From positions 1-64,000 of the forward strand of contig NZ_WHNQ01000021.1 in assembly GCF_009362785.1 (NCBI RefSeq): 64,000 bases of DNA, given 5' to 3'. Below the pieces are notes generated by a model. It saw nothing but the letters and a program-made list of their open reading frames with translations. It had not been told where the DNA came from and made no database searches. Below, piece after piece: positions 51,202 to 60,481 of this stretch; the first letter of the stretch is position 1, and the number at the start of each line of letters is the position of its first letter. The translations under genes were made by a program, and so were the position numbers. The DNA is from Paraburkholderia atlantica. Its GTDB lineage: Bacteria; Pseudomonadota; Gammaproteobacteria; Burkholderiales; Burkholderiaceae.

Positions 51202-51891
51202 TCAATCGAGAAAGCGCGTGAAGCGCTCGACCGGCTCGCGCTCCGGACGCAGCGTATTGACCAGCGCGTTGGGGTCGGCGAAGCCGAGCGACATGCCGCA
51301 CACGAACTGCTCGTTCTCGGGCAGGCCGAGATGTTCGGCAATCAGCCGATGAAACCGCATGAACGCGGCCTGCGGGCAGGTGTCGAGGCCGCGTCCGCGC
51401 GCGGCCGTCATGATCGCTTGCAGGAACATGCCGTAGTCGAGCCAGCTGCCGCGCTCGAGGCTGCGATCGATCGTGAACAGAAGGCCGACGGGTGCGCCGA
51501 AAAAACGGAAGTTGCGCGAGTGCTGTTCGTGCATGCGCGCCTTGTCGCCCTTCTCAATGCCGAGCAGGCCATACATATCCCAGCCGATCTTGCGGCGCCG
51601 GTCGATGTACGGCGACTGCCATTGGCGCGGATAGTACGCGTACTCTTCCTGGTACAGCTCGTCGCGTTGCGGATCGTCGTAGGCCGCAAGCAGATCCCCC
51701 GACAGACGCGCGAGCGATTCGCCCGTCAGCACGTACACCTTCCACGGCTGCGTGTTGGTGCCCGACGGCGCGTAGCTGGCGGCTTCGAGAATGGCTTCGA
51801 TGTCGGCGCGCTGCACCGGTGTCGGCAGAAAGGCGCGCACCGCGCGTCGCGTGGTCAGCGCGGTGTCGACGGGGTTCGCGGGAGAAGTCAT
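51202..51891 (-). CDS. nitroreductase-family flavoprotein
   Basis: A 229-residue FMN enzyme beginning near NPVDTALTTRRAVRAFLPTP, with the FMN-binding RRAVRAF and the ASYAPSGTNTQPWKVYVLTG segment of the family, and a C-terminal SLGFADPNALVNTLRPER that binds the partner subunit's FMN. It reduces nitro or quinone compounds with NAD(P)H in the cytoplasm. It is 36 bp upstream of the HiPIP gene in the same direction. Confidence 0.9.
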   Translation of the reverse strand: MTSPANPVDTALTTRRAVRAFLPTPVQRADIEAILEAASYAPSGTNTQPWKVYVLTGESLARLSGDLLAAYDDPQRDELYQEEYAYYPRQWQSPYIDRRRKIGWDMYGLLGIEKGDKARMHEQHSRNFRFFGAPVGLLFTIDRSLERGSWLDYGMFLQAIMTAARGRGLDTCPQAAFMRFHRLIAEHLGLPENEQFVCGMSLGFADPNALVNTLRPEREPVERFTRFLD

Positions 51892-51999
51892 CGGCAGATG
51901 GCGGCAGAGCCAGCGGAGTAGGTCTGCGACGATTCTAGCGCGTACTGCTGCAAGCCTGCCCGCCAGCGCGCAGGCTTCGTCCAGCCTTGCGCTGCGCCC

Positions 52000-52722
52000 T
52001 TACATCGTCCCCAACGCCACCGCCGCAGCGATCGAACCCGCCACGAGCACGAGCCCCACCGTCTTGCGCTTGTTCAACTCGGTCCACAACAGCACGCCCG
52101 TCAGCGACAGCAAGATCAGACTGCCCGCGAGCGTATCGATCAGCAGCACCCAGCCGACGCTGAGGCCCACGCCCTTGTGCATGTTCGTCAGCATTGCGAG
52201 AAAGGTATTCGCGCTGCGCTTGACCGACACCGTGTTATTGCCGACCCAGTATTCGGCCGAGGTATTTTCTTTCGGCGACGCGAAATTCAGCTGCCAGTGC
52301 TCGGGCTGCACGACGCTGCGATCGCCCCATGCCACCGGATGCTCGGGTTCCTTCTGCACGCGCCCCGGATTGCCGGCGATCTTCAGTTCTTGCTTGAGCC
52401 ACTTCGCGAGTTCGCGCGGCGTTTCCGGTGCCGGTTGCGGCAGCGGCACCTGCATCACCGACACCTGCGGCTCGCCGGTCGACACGCGCAGCGGACCGCC
52501 GCGATGATTCAGGAAGAAACCGGTCGTGCCGAACAGCAAACCGAGCGCCGCGCCCCACAGTCCGACCCAGCCATGCACCTTGCGCAGCCACTTGATGAAG
52601 GTCGCGCGACGCGAGCGCTGCTGGCGCGCTTTCAGTTCGTCGCCATCGAGCCGGCGCAGTTCGTGCGCGCCAGCTTCGCCGGCCGCCGGCGGTTGCATGT
52701 CGAGGGTGTCCGATTCGCTCAC
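52000..52722 (-). CDS. PepSY-associated membrane protein of the iron-uptake unit
   Basis: A 240-residue protein. The first helix KWLRKVHGWVGLWGAALGLLFGTTGFFLNH is the PepSY-associated TM signature. A periplasmic region follows, and two C-terminal helices (VGLSVGWVLLIDTLAGSLILLSLTGVLLW; KTVGLVLVAGSIAAAVALG). The start overlaps the stop of the piuC-type gene by 4 bp (ATGA). Such proteins occur beside siderophore receptors and are thought to reduce or handle iron at the inner membrane. Confidence 0.86.
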   Translation of the reverse strand: MSESDTLDMQPPAAGEAGAHELRRLDGDELKARQQRSRRATFIKWLRKVHGWVGLWGAALGLLFGTTGFFLNHRGGPLRVSTGEPQVSVMQVPLPQPAPETPRELAKWLKQELKIAGNPGRVQKEPEHPVAWGDRSVVQPEHWQLNFASPKENTSAEYWVGNNTVSVKRSANTFLAMLTNMHKGVGLSVGWVLLIDTLAGSLILLSLTGVLLWTELNKRKTVGLVLVAGSIAAAVALGTM

Positions 52723-53402
52723 GTTTCACTCCAGGTACGCAGCAGATTGTGATAACAACCGACGAGACTGCGTCGCGCAATCTCGTCGGCATGGGTGGCA
52801 TTGAGCCGTTGAATCGCGGTGTCCATGTCGAACAGCAGCGCGCGATGCGTGTCGCTGCGCACGAGGCTCTGCACCCAGAAGAAGCTCGCCACGCGCGCGC
52901 CGCGCGTAACGGGCGTCACCTGATGCAGACTCGTCGCCGGATAGACGATCATGTCGCCGGCCGGCAGTTTCACCTGCTGCACGCCGTAGGTGTCTTCGAT
53001 CACGAGTTCGCCGCCGTCGTATTCGTCGGGCGCGCTGAGAAACAGCGTCACCGACACGTCGGTGCGCAGCTTCACGCCGTTCGGCAGCACGCGCACAGCG
53101 CCGTCGACGTGGCTGCCGAACTGCATGCCTCCCTCGTAGCGGTTGAACAGCGGCGGATACACCTGGTTCGGCAGCACCGCGCTGATGAACAGCGGATTGC
53201 GCTCGATCGCCGCGACAATCACGTCGCCGAGTTCGCGCGCGATCGCGGAGTGCTCGGCGATCTGCTGATTGCGCTTGACCGGCGCGCCCTGATAGCCCGC
53301 GGTCGCGCGGCCATCCACCCACGCGTCGCCGGCTTGATCGAGCCGCTCGCGCACGAAGCGCAGTTGCTCGGCGTCCAGTACGTTCGGAATGTGCAGCAGC
53401 AT
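52719..53402 (-). CDS. piuC: Fe(II)/2-oxoglutarate-dependent PKHD-type hydroxylase
   Basis: A 227-residue dioxygenase started at MLLHIPNVLDAEQLRFVRER. The iron triad is seen as HVDG (His and Asp in FGSHVDGAVR) and a distal His in SLHQVTPVTRGARVASFFW, with the Arg that binds 2-oxoglutarate. This is the PiuC family, found beside catecholate receptors and iron-regulated. Its substrate is unknown. It overlaps the PepSY gene and follows the receptor gene by 79 bp. Confidence 0.9.
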   Translation of the reverse strand: MLLHIPNVLDAEQLRFVRERLDQAGDAWVDGRATAGYQGAPVKRNQQIAEHSAIARELGDVIVAAIERNPLFISAVLPNQVYPPLFNRYEGGMQFGSHVDGAVRVLPNGVKLRTDVSVTLFLSAPDEYDGGELVIEDTYGVQQVKLPAGDMIVYPATSLHQVTPVTRGARVASFFWVQSLVRSDTHRALLFDMDTAIQRLNATHADEIARRSLVGCYHNLLRTWSET

Positions 53403-53481
53403 AGTGTGTCCTTGGAGCCGGCTTGCCGTTTGCAAAGCGGCAAGCCTAACGGATGCGCTCAGTGCGTCGCAAAAGCGCCCA

Positions 53482-55689
53482 TCAAAAGCGGTAATCGAAC
53501 GTCGCGAGCAACGTACGGCCGATGCCCGGCACCGAACGGCCGCCGTCCGACGGAATCAACGCGTCGTAGTAGTACTTGTTGGTCAGGTTCAGCAGGTTCA
53601 GGCGCACGTCGTACTTCTTCGCGTGATAGGCCGCGGTCGCGTCCCAACGCGTGTAGCCCGGCACCTTCACGAAGTTCGTATTCGATGCATAACGCGACGA
53701 CATATAGATCGGACCGCCGCCGATTTCCCAGTGCGGCGTGATCGCGTACGTGGTCCAGAACGTCAGCGTGTTGCGCGGCGTGTTGGCCGGCGTGTGACCC
53801 TGCGTGCCGTCGGCCGCTTTCAGGATCGTCGCGTCCATGTATGTGTAGCCGCCGAAAATCTGCCACTTGTCGGTGATGTGGCCCACCACGCTCGCCTGGA
53901 AGCCGTCGACGCGAATGTCACCGGCCAGCTCGTATTCAGTCGGCGAAACCTGGGTACGCGCGTTGTCCTTCTCCTGGCGGAACAACGCCGAGGTCAGCGA
54001 GATGTTGCCGCCGAACAGATCCCACTTGCCGCCGACTTCATACGACTTCGTCGACTCAGGCGCGAGGTTTTGCGTGAGGTTCGTGACCGTCAGGTTTTCG
54101 AGCGACGGGTTGAACGACGTACCGTACGACACGTAGTACGACTGCCAGTCGGTCGGTTGATAAATGACGCCCGCGCGTACGCTCGTGAAGTAGTTGGTCT
54201 GGCTCGCGTAGGCCGGCGCGCTGACGGTGTTGTGGATACTGGCCGAGAAGCGATCCCAGCGCAGACCGCCGATCAGCTTCCAGTGCGGAGTCAGCGTGAC
54301 CGTATCGTTCAGGTAGGCGGCGATTTCGTTGGCGCTCGAATCGGCGTAGTTGCCGACCGTCGTCGTCACGTTCGACGGCGTGCCCATGATCGGCGGATTG
54401 AGCATCGGCACGATCGGCAGGTTGTTGCGTGTGTACGCCTGGTTCGTATAGCTGTCATGGCCCACTTCGACACCGGCGATCACGTCGTGCTTGATCGGCC
54501 CTGTGTCGAATTTGTATTCGACCATCGTGTCGTTGTAGACCGCGTGATTCTGGATCACGCGGTCATGACTCTGCAGCTTGATGAACAGCTGCGACGGCGA
54601 CAGCGTCGTGAAGTTGCCGTTGCTGAGCGCCGGGCTCGACGCCAACGGGCCAGTCAGCACCGCTTGCGGCGCGGTTTCGCGCGCATCGGTCATCGAGTGG
54701 GAGATCTGCGTCTGGTTCGTCAGCGTCAGGTCGTCGGAGAACTTGTGCTTGATCGCCCCGGTGAAGATCTGCACGTTCTGGATCGTACGGTCGCTGGTCA
54801 ACCCGTAGAACGTGTTTTTCGGCACCGGCGACGGGCGGCCGTTCAGCGCCTGGACGCCGTAGTCGGGCATGTCGTTGTTGCGCTGGATCAGCGCCGACAG
54901 CGTGATCTCGGTCGGCGTGCCAATGCCGAAGCGCAGCTCCGGCGCGACGCCGAAGTCCTTGTTCTTCATCACGTCGCGCGTCGAGCCGAGGCTCTGGCCG
55001 AACGCGTTCAGGCGGATCGCCGAGGTGTCGGTGAGCTTGTGGTTCACGTCGACGGTGGAGCGATAGCGGTCATTGGTGCCGATCATGCCGGAAACTTCCG
55101 CCGAGTCCGTCAGGTTCGCCTTCTTGCTGACCTGGTTGATCACGCCGCCAGTCGAGCCGCGGCCGAACAGCATCGACGACGGACCATATAGCACTTCGAG
55201 CGCTTCGAGGTCGAACGTGTCGCGGTAGTACTGGTTGCGGTCGCGAAAGCCGTCCCGATAGATGTCGTTCTGCGCGGTGAAGCCGCGCAGGTTGATGTTG
55301 TTGCCGATCTGGCCGCCCTCGGCCGCACCGATCGTCACGCCGGGTGCGTTGCGCAGCGCGTCCGTAAACGACGTCGCGCCCTGCGAAGCGAGCAGGTCGC
55401 GATTGATCACGGTGACGGTCTGCGGAATGTCGCGCAGCGCGGTCGGGGTCTTCGCGCCGACGGTAGCGCGCTCGGCCTGGAAGTCCTGCTGAACGGCCTG
55501 AGACTGCACGCCGATGGTCGGCAGCGTCTGCGCGTCGGCGGCGGGTGCGTTGTTCTGCGCGCTGGATTGTGCGTTCTGCGGCGCGCTGGAGGCGGCCGGT
55601 TGCGACGCGCTTTGCGCGAGCGCAGGCGTCGCGACAGGAATGGCAAAAGCGAGCGCTAGCGCTGTCGCTAGCGGCGTGTGATTGAGCAT
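53482..55689 (-). CDS. TonB-dependent catecholate siderophore receptor (Fiu/PiuA-like)
   Basis: A 735-residue outer membrane receptor. It has a signal peptide (ALALAFAIPVATPALA|QS), a low-complexity Gln/Ala spacer, a plug domain (RDIPQTVTVINRDLLASQGA; NLRGFTAQNDIYRDGFRD; SMLFGRGSTGGVINQVSKK) and a 22-strand barrel ending in the C-terminal ATFDYRF. The plug motifs match the Fiu/PiuA branch that imports monomeric catecholates. A Fur box lies about 130 bp upstream, so iron starvation induces it. First gene of the iron-uptake unit. Confidence 0.94.
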   Translation of the reverse strand: MLNHTPLATALALAFAIPVATPALAQSASQPAASSAPQNAQSSAQNNAPAADAQTLPTIGVQSQAVQQDFQAERATVGAKTPTALRDIPQTVTVINRDLLASQGATSFTDALRNAPGVTIGAAEGGQIGNNINLRGFTAQNDIYRDGFRDRNQYYRDTFDLEALEVLYGPSSMLFGRGSTGGVINQVSKKANLTDSAEVSGMIGTNDRYRSTVDVNHKLTDTSAIRLNAFGQSLGSTRDVMKNKDFGVAPELRFGIGTPTEITLSALIQRNNDMPDYGVQALNGRPSPVPKNTFYGLTSDRTIQNVQIFTGAIKHKFSDDLTLTNQTQISHSMTDARETAPQAVLTGPLASSPALSNGNFTTLSPSQLFIKLQSHDRVIQNHAVYNDTMVEYKFDTGPIKHDVIAGVEVGHDSYTNQAYTRNNLPIVPMLNPPIMGTPSNVTTTVGNYADSSANEIAAYLNDTVTLTPHWKLIGGLRWDRFSASIHNTVSAPAYASQTNYFTSVRAGVIYQPTDWQSYYVSYGTSFNPSLENLTVTNLTQNLAPESTKSYEVGGKWDLFGGNISLTSALFRQEKDNARTQVSPTEYELAGDIRVDGFQASVVGHITDKWQIFGGYTYMDATILKAADGTQGHTPANTPRNTLTFWTTYAITPHWEIGGGPIYMSSRYASNTNFVKVPGYTRWDATAAYHAKKYDVRLNLLNLTNKYYYDALIPSDGGRSVPGIGRTLLATFDYRF

Positions 55690-56167
55690 GGAAATCCCGT
55701 CAGAAATGCGTTTGTCGAATTCGCATCAATGACGTCGAATTCATGACAAAACCGCAAATGGCTGGCTGCCGCTCTCCGTTGTATGAGATGGAGATGACGG
55801 GATGGCTGGCTGGGTTTAAATGAGAATCGCTATCATTTCACACGGATACGAAGGCATCAATCGCGACGTGCATTACTCCGCGTAAGGGATTTGTTTCTAT
55901 TTTTTACCATCGAAAGCTCACCGTAAATACAGGGCCGTTGTTCACGCAGATTTATTACTACCTGTAATTCTCTGTTTGCAAAAAGCTTATAAGTGAAGCG
56001 CTCAAGAGCCCATTCAGCCCCACGTGATTTCTTTCATTTAAATAACGCCTCATAGCGGCGGTCGCGCACATCGAACCGCAAGTACGTTTATCCTTTTTAC
56101 AACACCGCATACAACATTAAGATCCCGCCCTTCCGGCAAACGCTTTCGTCCCCTCTGGAGTCGACTT
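55690..56167. other. divergent intergenic region with Fur box
   Basis: AT-rich stretch between the receptor gene and the aldo/keto reductase gene. The Fur box is listed separately. The remainder has no reading frame with a known domain. The promoter of the aldo/keto reductase gene should be here, but none stands out. Confidence 0.5.
55818..55838. promoter_or_regulatory. Fur box
   Basis: AAATGAGAATCGCTATCATTT, a 21-bp imperfect palindrome whose core TGAGAAT-C-GCTATCA follows the 7-1-7 Fur consensus TGATAAT-N-ATTATCA with few mismatches. It sits about 130 bp before the siderophore receptor gene, in the expected orientation-independent position. Confidence 0.8.
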
Positions 56168-57163
56168 ATGCAATATCGCCAATTCGGCCGCACCGGCCTC
56201 ACCGTTTCGCGCCTGTGTCTCGGCACCATGACTTTCGGCCTGCAAACCGAAGAAGCCGCATCGCACCGCATCCTCGACACGGCCGCGGACGCGGGCGTCA
56301 ATTTCATCGATACCGCAAACGTCTACCCGCTCGGCGCCGGCGAAGACCTGGCCGGACGCACCGAGGAAATCGTCGGACGCTGGCTGAAGGGCAAGCGCGA
56401 GCGCTTCATCGTCGCGACCAAGGCGGTCGGCAAGATGGGGCCCGCCGCGTGGGATCAGGGCGCGTCGCGCAAACACCTGCTCGATGCGATCGATGCGTCC
56501 TTGCAGCGCCTCGGCACCGACTACGTCGACCTGTACCAGCTCCATTCCGACGACGCGAAAACCCCGCTCGACGAAACGCTCGAAGCACTCGATACGATCG
56601 TCCGCTCGGGCAAGGCCCGCTATATCGGCGTGTCGAACTTTCTTGCGTACCGGCTCGCGCGAGCTTTGGGACGCGCGGACGTGCTGCGCGTCGCGCGCTT
56701 CGTGTCGGTTCAGCCGCGCTACAACCTGCTGTTTCGCCAGATCGAGCGTGAGCTGCTGCCGCTGGCCGCCGAGGAGCAGCTAGCCGTGATGCCGTATAAC
56801 CCGCTTGCGGGCGGACTGCTGACGGGCAAGCATCAGCTCGATGCGAAGCCCGCCGAAGGGCGCTTCACCGAAAGCGTCGGCAAGGCTGGCGCGATGTATC
56901 AAGAGCGCTACTGGCACGAGCGCGAGTTCGACACGATCGAACGACTGAAGGCGATCGCCGCGCCGACCGGCGAGTCGTTGGCGAAGGTATCGCTTGCGTG
57001 GGTGCTCGCGAATCCGCTGATCACGTCGGCGATCATTGGGGCGAGCCGCGCGGAGCAGTTGAGCGATACGCTCGCGGCGGCCGAGTTTACGCTCGACGAC
57101 GCCATCAAGACTCAACTCGACGAAGCGAGCGTGCAGTATCGCTGGGGGGATGCGGCGCGCTAA
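56168..57163 (+). CDS. aldo/keto reductase
   Basis: A 331-residue AKR of (beta/alpha)8 fold. It begins MQYRQFGRTGLTVSRLCLGT. The NADP-binding and active-site segments are FIDTANVYPLGAGED (catalytic Asp/Tyr), FIVATKAVGKM (Lys) and YVDLYQLHSDD (His). The C-terminal VSLAWVLANPLITSAIIGASR is the nucleotide-binding end. A cytoplasmic carbonyl reductase of unknown substrate; a hairpin terminator follows. Confidence 0.92.
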   Translation: MQYRQFGRTGLTVSRLCLGTMTFGLQTEEAASHRILDTAADAGVNFIDTANVYPLGAGEDLAGRTEEIVGRWLKGKRERFIVATKAVGKMGPAAWDQGASRKHLLDAIDASLQRLGTDYVDLYQLHSDDAKTPLDETLEALDTIVRSGKARYIGVSNFLAYRLARALGRADVLRVARFVSVQPRYNLLFRQIERELLPLAAEEQLAVMPYNPLAGGLLTGKHQLDAKPAEGRFTESVGKAGAMYQERYWHEREFDTIERLKAIAAPTGESLAKVSLAWVLANPLITSAIIGASRAEQLSDTLAAAEFTLDDAIKTQLDEASVQYRWGDAAR

Positions 57164-57183
57164 GCACCCGCCCGGCAGATCAA

Positions 57184-57213
57184 GCGCGGCCTGGCGTTCG
57201 GCCGCGCGTTTTC
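57184..57213 (+). terminator. Rho-independent terminator after the aldo/keto reductase gene
   Basis: An 8-bp GC-only stem (GCGCGGCC paired with GGCCGCGC) with an 8-nt loop, followed by GTTTTC. It lies 20 bp past the stop codon and abuts the end of the converging YbhB gene. Confidence 0.75.
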
Positions 57214-57778
57214 ATCGTCCGTAGCGCAGCACGGTGCTCGTCGCGGCGAGCACGTGATCCTTGATCGCGGCGAGGAACGCGTCGCGCGTCAAGCCGGCCG
57301 CCAACGCGTCGGGCGGCAGATCGAGCGCGTAGACCTGCGCGACGTAGTGATGCGGCACATCGCCGACTGGCGGACACGGGCCGTAATAGCCGGGGCCGCC
57401 GGTGCGATTCGTGCCGGCGACGCTGCCGGCCGGCGCGGCTTCGCCCTCGCCGAGTCCGGTCGTACCCGGTGCGATGCCGTACACGATCCAATGCACGATG
57501 CCGAGGCCTTTCGCGCCGTCGGGATCGAAGATCGTCACCCCGAAACTCTTCGTGCCGGCCGGCGCGTTATGCCATTGCAATGCTGGCGACACGTTGCCGC
57601 CGCCGCAGTTGTTCGCGCTCGCCGCGTGGCTCGCGTTGAGCTTGCCGCCGTCGGCCAGTCCTGGCGACGACACTGCGAAGGCCGGCGCCGCGTAAGCATG
57701 CGCGCTCGCGTAAGCGAGCAGCGCGCACGCGACAACGCAGACGAGGCGCCGCGCGACGTTCAGCTGAATGCGAGTCAT
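57212..57778 (-). CDS. YbhB/YbcL-family (Raf-kinase-inhibitor-like) exported protein
   Basis: A 188-residue phosphatidylethanolamine-binding-fold protein with a signal peptide (LVCVVACALLAYASAHA). Family motifs are visible: NNCGGGNVSPALQWHNAPAGTKSFGVTIFDPD, and further on GPCPPVGDVPHHYVAQVYALD. Such proteins are periplasmic or cytoplasmic and their role in bacteria is uncertain. Its length matches the family. Confidence 0.9.
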   Translation of the reverse strand: MTRIQLNVARRLVCVVACALLAYASAHAYAAPAFAVSSPGLADGGKLNASHAASANNCGGGNVSPALQWHNAPAGTKSFGVTIFDPDGAKGLGIVHWIVYGIAPGTTGLGEGEAAPAGSVAGTNRTGGPGYYGPCPPVGDVPHHYVAQVYALDLPPDALAAGLTRDAFLAAIKDHVLAATSTVLRYGR

Positions 57779-57864
57779 TGGGAGTCTCTGGGTTTGGGAA
57801 GGTTACTGAGAGCCGTGGTTGGAGCGTGGAAGCTAACAAGCCCATCAAGCGGCGACCGCCCCCC

Positions 57865-58689
57865 TCACTTCGGCTTAAACCGTCCCGTCTTCTCCGTCGC
57901 CTCCGGATACTGCCGCGTCTCGCGCACCGACAGCGGATGCCACAATTTCGCGCCGCCTTCGATCCCCGCGTCGTTCGAAACAGTCGCCACATTCGCCGGC
58001 AGCGCGAACTTGATGCGCGCCGCGTTGCCGCCGCCGATCCACAGCTTGTCGTAATTGACCAGCGACTCGAGAATGCCGATCACTTTCTCGACACGCCGGT
58101 TCCAACGCTTGTTGCCGACCTGCTCGCGCGCGGCCTCGCCGATGTATTCGTCGTACGCGACGCCCTTCTTGCTGACCGGATGATGCGCGAGCTCCAGGTG
58201 CGGCATCAGCTCGCCATCGCGAAACATCGCGGTGCCGGCGCCGGTGCCGAGCGTCAGCACGAATTCGAGGCCGCGGCCTTCGATTGCCGCGAAGCCCTGC
58301 ATCTCGGCGTCGTTGATCATCCGCACCGGCAGACCGCCCAGGCGCTGCGCGAGCGAATCCGCGAGCGCAATGTCGTGCCAGCCTTCGATGCCGAAGTGCG
58401 GCGCGGTCAAAATACGGTTATTGCGCACGACACCCGGAAAGCCGATCGAGATACAAACAGGCTGCACCTGCTCGATGAGCGGAGCCACGAGTTGCGCGAG
58501 CGCATCCACCAATTGATCGGGCGTGCACGGATGCGGCGTCGCAACGCGCACGCGCTCGGTTTTCATCTGCCCGTTGGCGTCGATGATCGCGGCCTTCAGG
58601 CCGGTTCCGCCGACGTCGATCGCGAGGATGTGCTCGCTGCCGCTTTTCGGCGCATTCCGTTTCACTGCGTTCTTGTTGCGTGTTGGCAC
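57865..58689 (-). CDS. ppgK: polyphosphate glucokinase-type ROK kinase
   Basis: A 274-residue kinase from a GTG behind GGGAG. The phosphate-binding motif LAIDVGGTGLKAAIID, the GFPGVV and TLGTGAGTAMFRDGELMPHLE active-site blocks, and WNRRVEKVIGILESLVNYDKLWIGGGNA near the C-terminus match polyphosphate glucokinases. These phosphorylate glucose from polyphosphate (or ATP). Its product, glucose-6-phosphate, is the substrate of the zwf product encoded just upstream on the same strand, 62 bp away. This points to glucose entry into the pentose-phosphate/Entner-Doudoroff routes. Confidence 0.82.
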   Translation of the reverse strand: MPTRNKNAVKRNAPKSGSEHILAIDVGGTGLKAAIIDANGQMKTERVRVATPHPCTPDQLVDALAQLVAPLIEQVQPVCISIGFPGVVRNNRILTAPHFGIEGWHDIALADSLAQRLGGLPVRMINDAEMQGFAAIEGRGLEFVLTLGTGAGTAMFRDGELMPHLELAHHPVSKKGVAYDEYIGEAAREQVGNKRWNRRVEKVIGILESLVNYDKLWIGGGNAARIKFALPANVATVSNDAGIEGGAKLWHPLSVRETRQYPEATEKTGRFKPK

Positions 58690-58751
58690 GATGTCTCCCG
58701 GTTGTGTGAGGCGGTTGTGATACGTGTGTGCGGGTTGGTTCAAAGCTGCCG

Positions 58752-60371
58752 CTACGCGTTGCGACTGGGCCCTTTCTGCTGCAACGGCCGCCACGCGTGG
58801 CCATTGCGCGCGAGCAGCGCGTCGGCTTCGGCCGGCCCGTCGCTGCCGGCCGCATAACCGTGCACGGGCAGAGCGCCGCCGCTCTTCGGATGCAGCACGT
58901 CGTCGACCGCACACCAGGCCGTCTCGATGCCGTCGGCGCGCTGGAACAACGTCGCGTCGCCAAGCATGCAGTCGTACAGCAGCGTCTCGTACCCGACGTT
59001 CGCGCGCTCGTCGAAGAAGTCGCCATAGTTGAATGACGACTGCACCGCACCGACCTGCATCACCGGCCCCGGCGCCTTCACGTTGAAATCGAAACTCGAG
59101 CCGTGCTCGGGATCGATGCGCAACGTCAGCACGTTCGGCGTCAATGCGTCGACCGGCGTGTCGCGGAACAGGCGGAACGGCACCGGCTTCAACTGCACCG
59201 AAATTTCGGTGCGGCGCACCGAGAGCCGCTTGCCGGTACGCAGATAGAACGACACGCCCGCCCAGCGCCAGTTCTCGACGAACACGCGCGCCGCCGCGTA
59301 GGTTTCGGTCGTGCTGGCGGGCGCGACGTCGGGCTCCTCGCGATAGCCCACACCCGCCGGCCCCTTTTCGTACTGGCCGAATACGACGTCGTCGGGCGTC
59401 AGCGGCTGGATTGCGTCGAACAGCTCGACCTTCTTGTCGCGCACGGCTTCCGCGTCGAATGAATTCGGCGGCTCCATCGCCACGATGCCGAGCAGCTGGA
59501 ACAGATGGTTCGGCACCATGTCGCGAAACGCGCCGGTCTGCTCGTAGAATCTGCCGCGCCCTTCGACGCCGATCGTTTCCGCCGCCGTGATCTGCACGCA
59601 GTCGATGTACTCGCGCCGCCAGACCGGCTCGAACATCGCATTCGCGAAGCGCACCGCGAGAATGCTCTGCACGGTGTCCTTGCCGAGAAAATGATCGATG
59701 CGGTACACCTGCGATTCCCGCGCATACGACAGGATGTGCGCGTTCAGATCGCGCGCCGATGCGAGATCGGTGCCGAACGGCTTCTCGATCACCAGACGCC
59801 GAAAGCCGCCGTTCGCGCGGTCGTCTTCTTTCAGCAGGCCGGCTTTGCCGAGCCGCTCGGCGATCGGTTTGAAAAAGCGCGCGCCGACCGCGAGGTAGAA
59901 GATCACGTTGCCGCCCTTCGACTGATCGAGCTTCTGCTTCAGCTTCGCGAACGTGTCGTCGGATTCGAACTCGCCCGCCATGTATTCGAGGCGCTGCGCG
60001 ACCCAGTTCCACGCGTTGTCGTCGAGCTTGCCGGCGTGGAAGGTGCTGGCCTTGTCGGCGGCGAATTTCTGCAGCGACGTATGCAGTTCGTCGCACCATT
60101 CGCGCGTTTCGCGCTCGCCGTGATTGACGCCGATGATCTTCATGCTGTCATCGAGCAGCCCATCGACCGAGAGGTTGTACAGCGCCGGCATCAACAGACG
60201 TTTGGTCAGATCGCCCCCCGCGCCGAAGATCACGAGCGTGCACGGCGGCGCTGGCTTCTTGCCGGCCGGCGACGACAGCGTGTCGTATCGGTTCGAGCTG
60301 AGCTTGCAGCTCAAGGCGGACGTTGCGTTGGGTTGATCTGAAGAGGCGGAAGAGTTCGGTGTAGTCGACAT
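58752..60371 (-). CDS. zwf: glucose-6-phosphate dehydrogenase
   Basis: A 539-residue enzyme, longer than the usual approximately 490 because of a 45-residue Ser/Lys-rich N-terminus. NADP motif FGAGGDLTKRLL, catalytic RIDHFLGKDTVQSILAVRF (with the essential His), and FVVIEKPFG-like RRLVIEKPFGTDLASA are present. It oxidises glucose-6-phosphate to 6-phosphogluconolactone in the cytoplasm. The start is the ATG of MSTTPNSS; the frame continues upstream without support. It sits between the ROK kinase gene and the GH63-type gene. Confidence 0.95.
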   Translation of the reverse strand: MSTTPNSSASSDQPNATSALSCKLSSNRYDTLSSPAGKKPAPPCTLVIFGAGGDLTKRLLMPALYNLSVDGLLDDSMKIIGVNHGERETREWCDELHTSLQKFAADKASTFHAGKLDDNAWNWVAQRLEYMAGEFESDDTFAKLKQKLDQSKGGNVIFYLAVGARFFKPIAERLGKAGLLKEDDRANGGFRRLVIEKPFGTDLASARDLNAHILSYARESQVYRIDHFLGKDTVQSILAVRFANAMFEPVWRREYIDCVQITAAETIGVEGRGRFYEQTGAFRDMVPNHLFQLLGIVAMEPPNSFDAEAVRDKKVELFDAIQPLTPDDVVFGQYEKGPAGVGYREEPDVAPASTTETYAAARVFVENWRWAGVSFYLRTGKRLSVRRTEISVQLKPVPFRLFRDTPVDALTPNVLTLRIDPEHGSSFDFNVKAPGPVMQVGAVQSSFNYGDFFDERANVGYETLLYDCMLGDATLFQRADGIETAWCAVDDVLHPKSGGALPVHGYAAGSDGPAEADALLARNGHAWRPLQQKGPSRNA

Positions 60372-60481
60372 GAGATTCACCCGGAACTTGGTAAGCCGAT
60401 AGAACGAACGTGGCGATAGATGAAAGACCACGGGCGCAGCCGCACGGTTCAATCCCGTTCGCGCGCGAGCGCGCGGCGTGC

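Noticed and set aside
57865..60099. Continuous 744-residue frame joining the ROK kinase to upstream sequence
   Set aside because: The upstream part is out of frame with zwf and Arg-rich; a GTG with a ribosome binding site marks the real kinase start at 58689.
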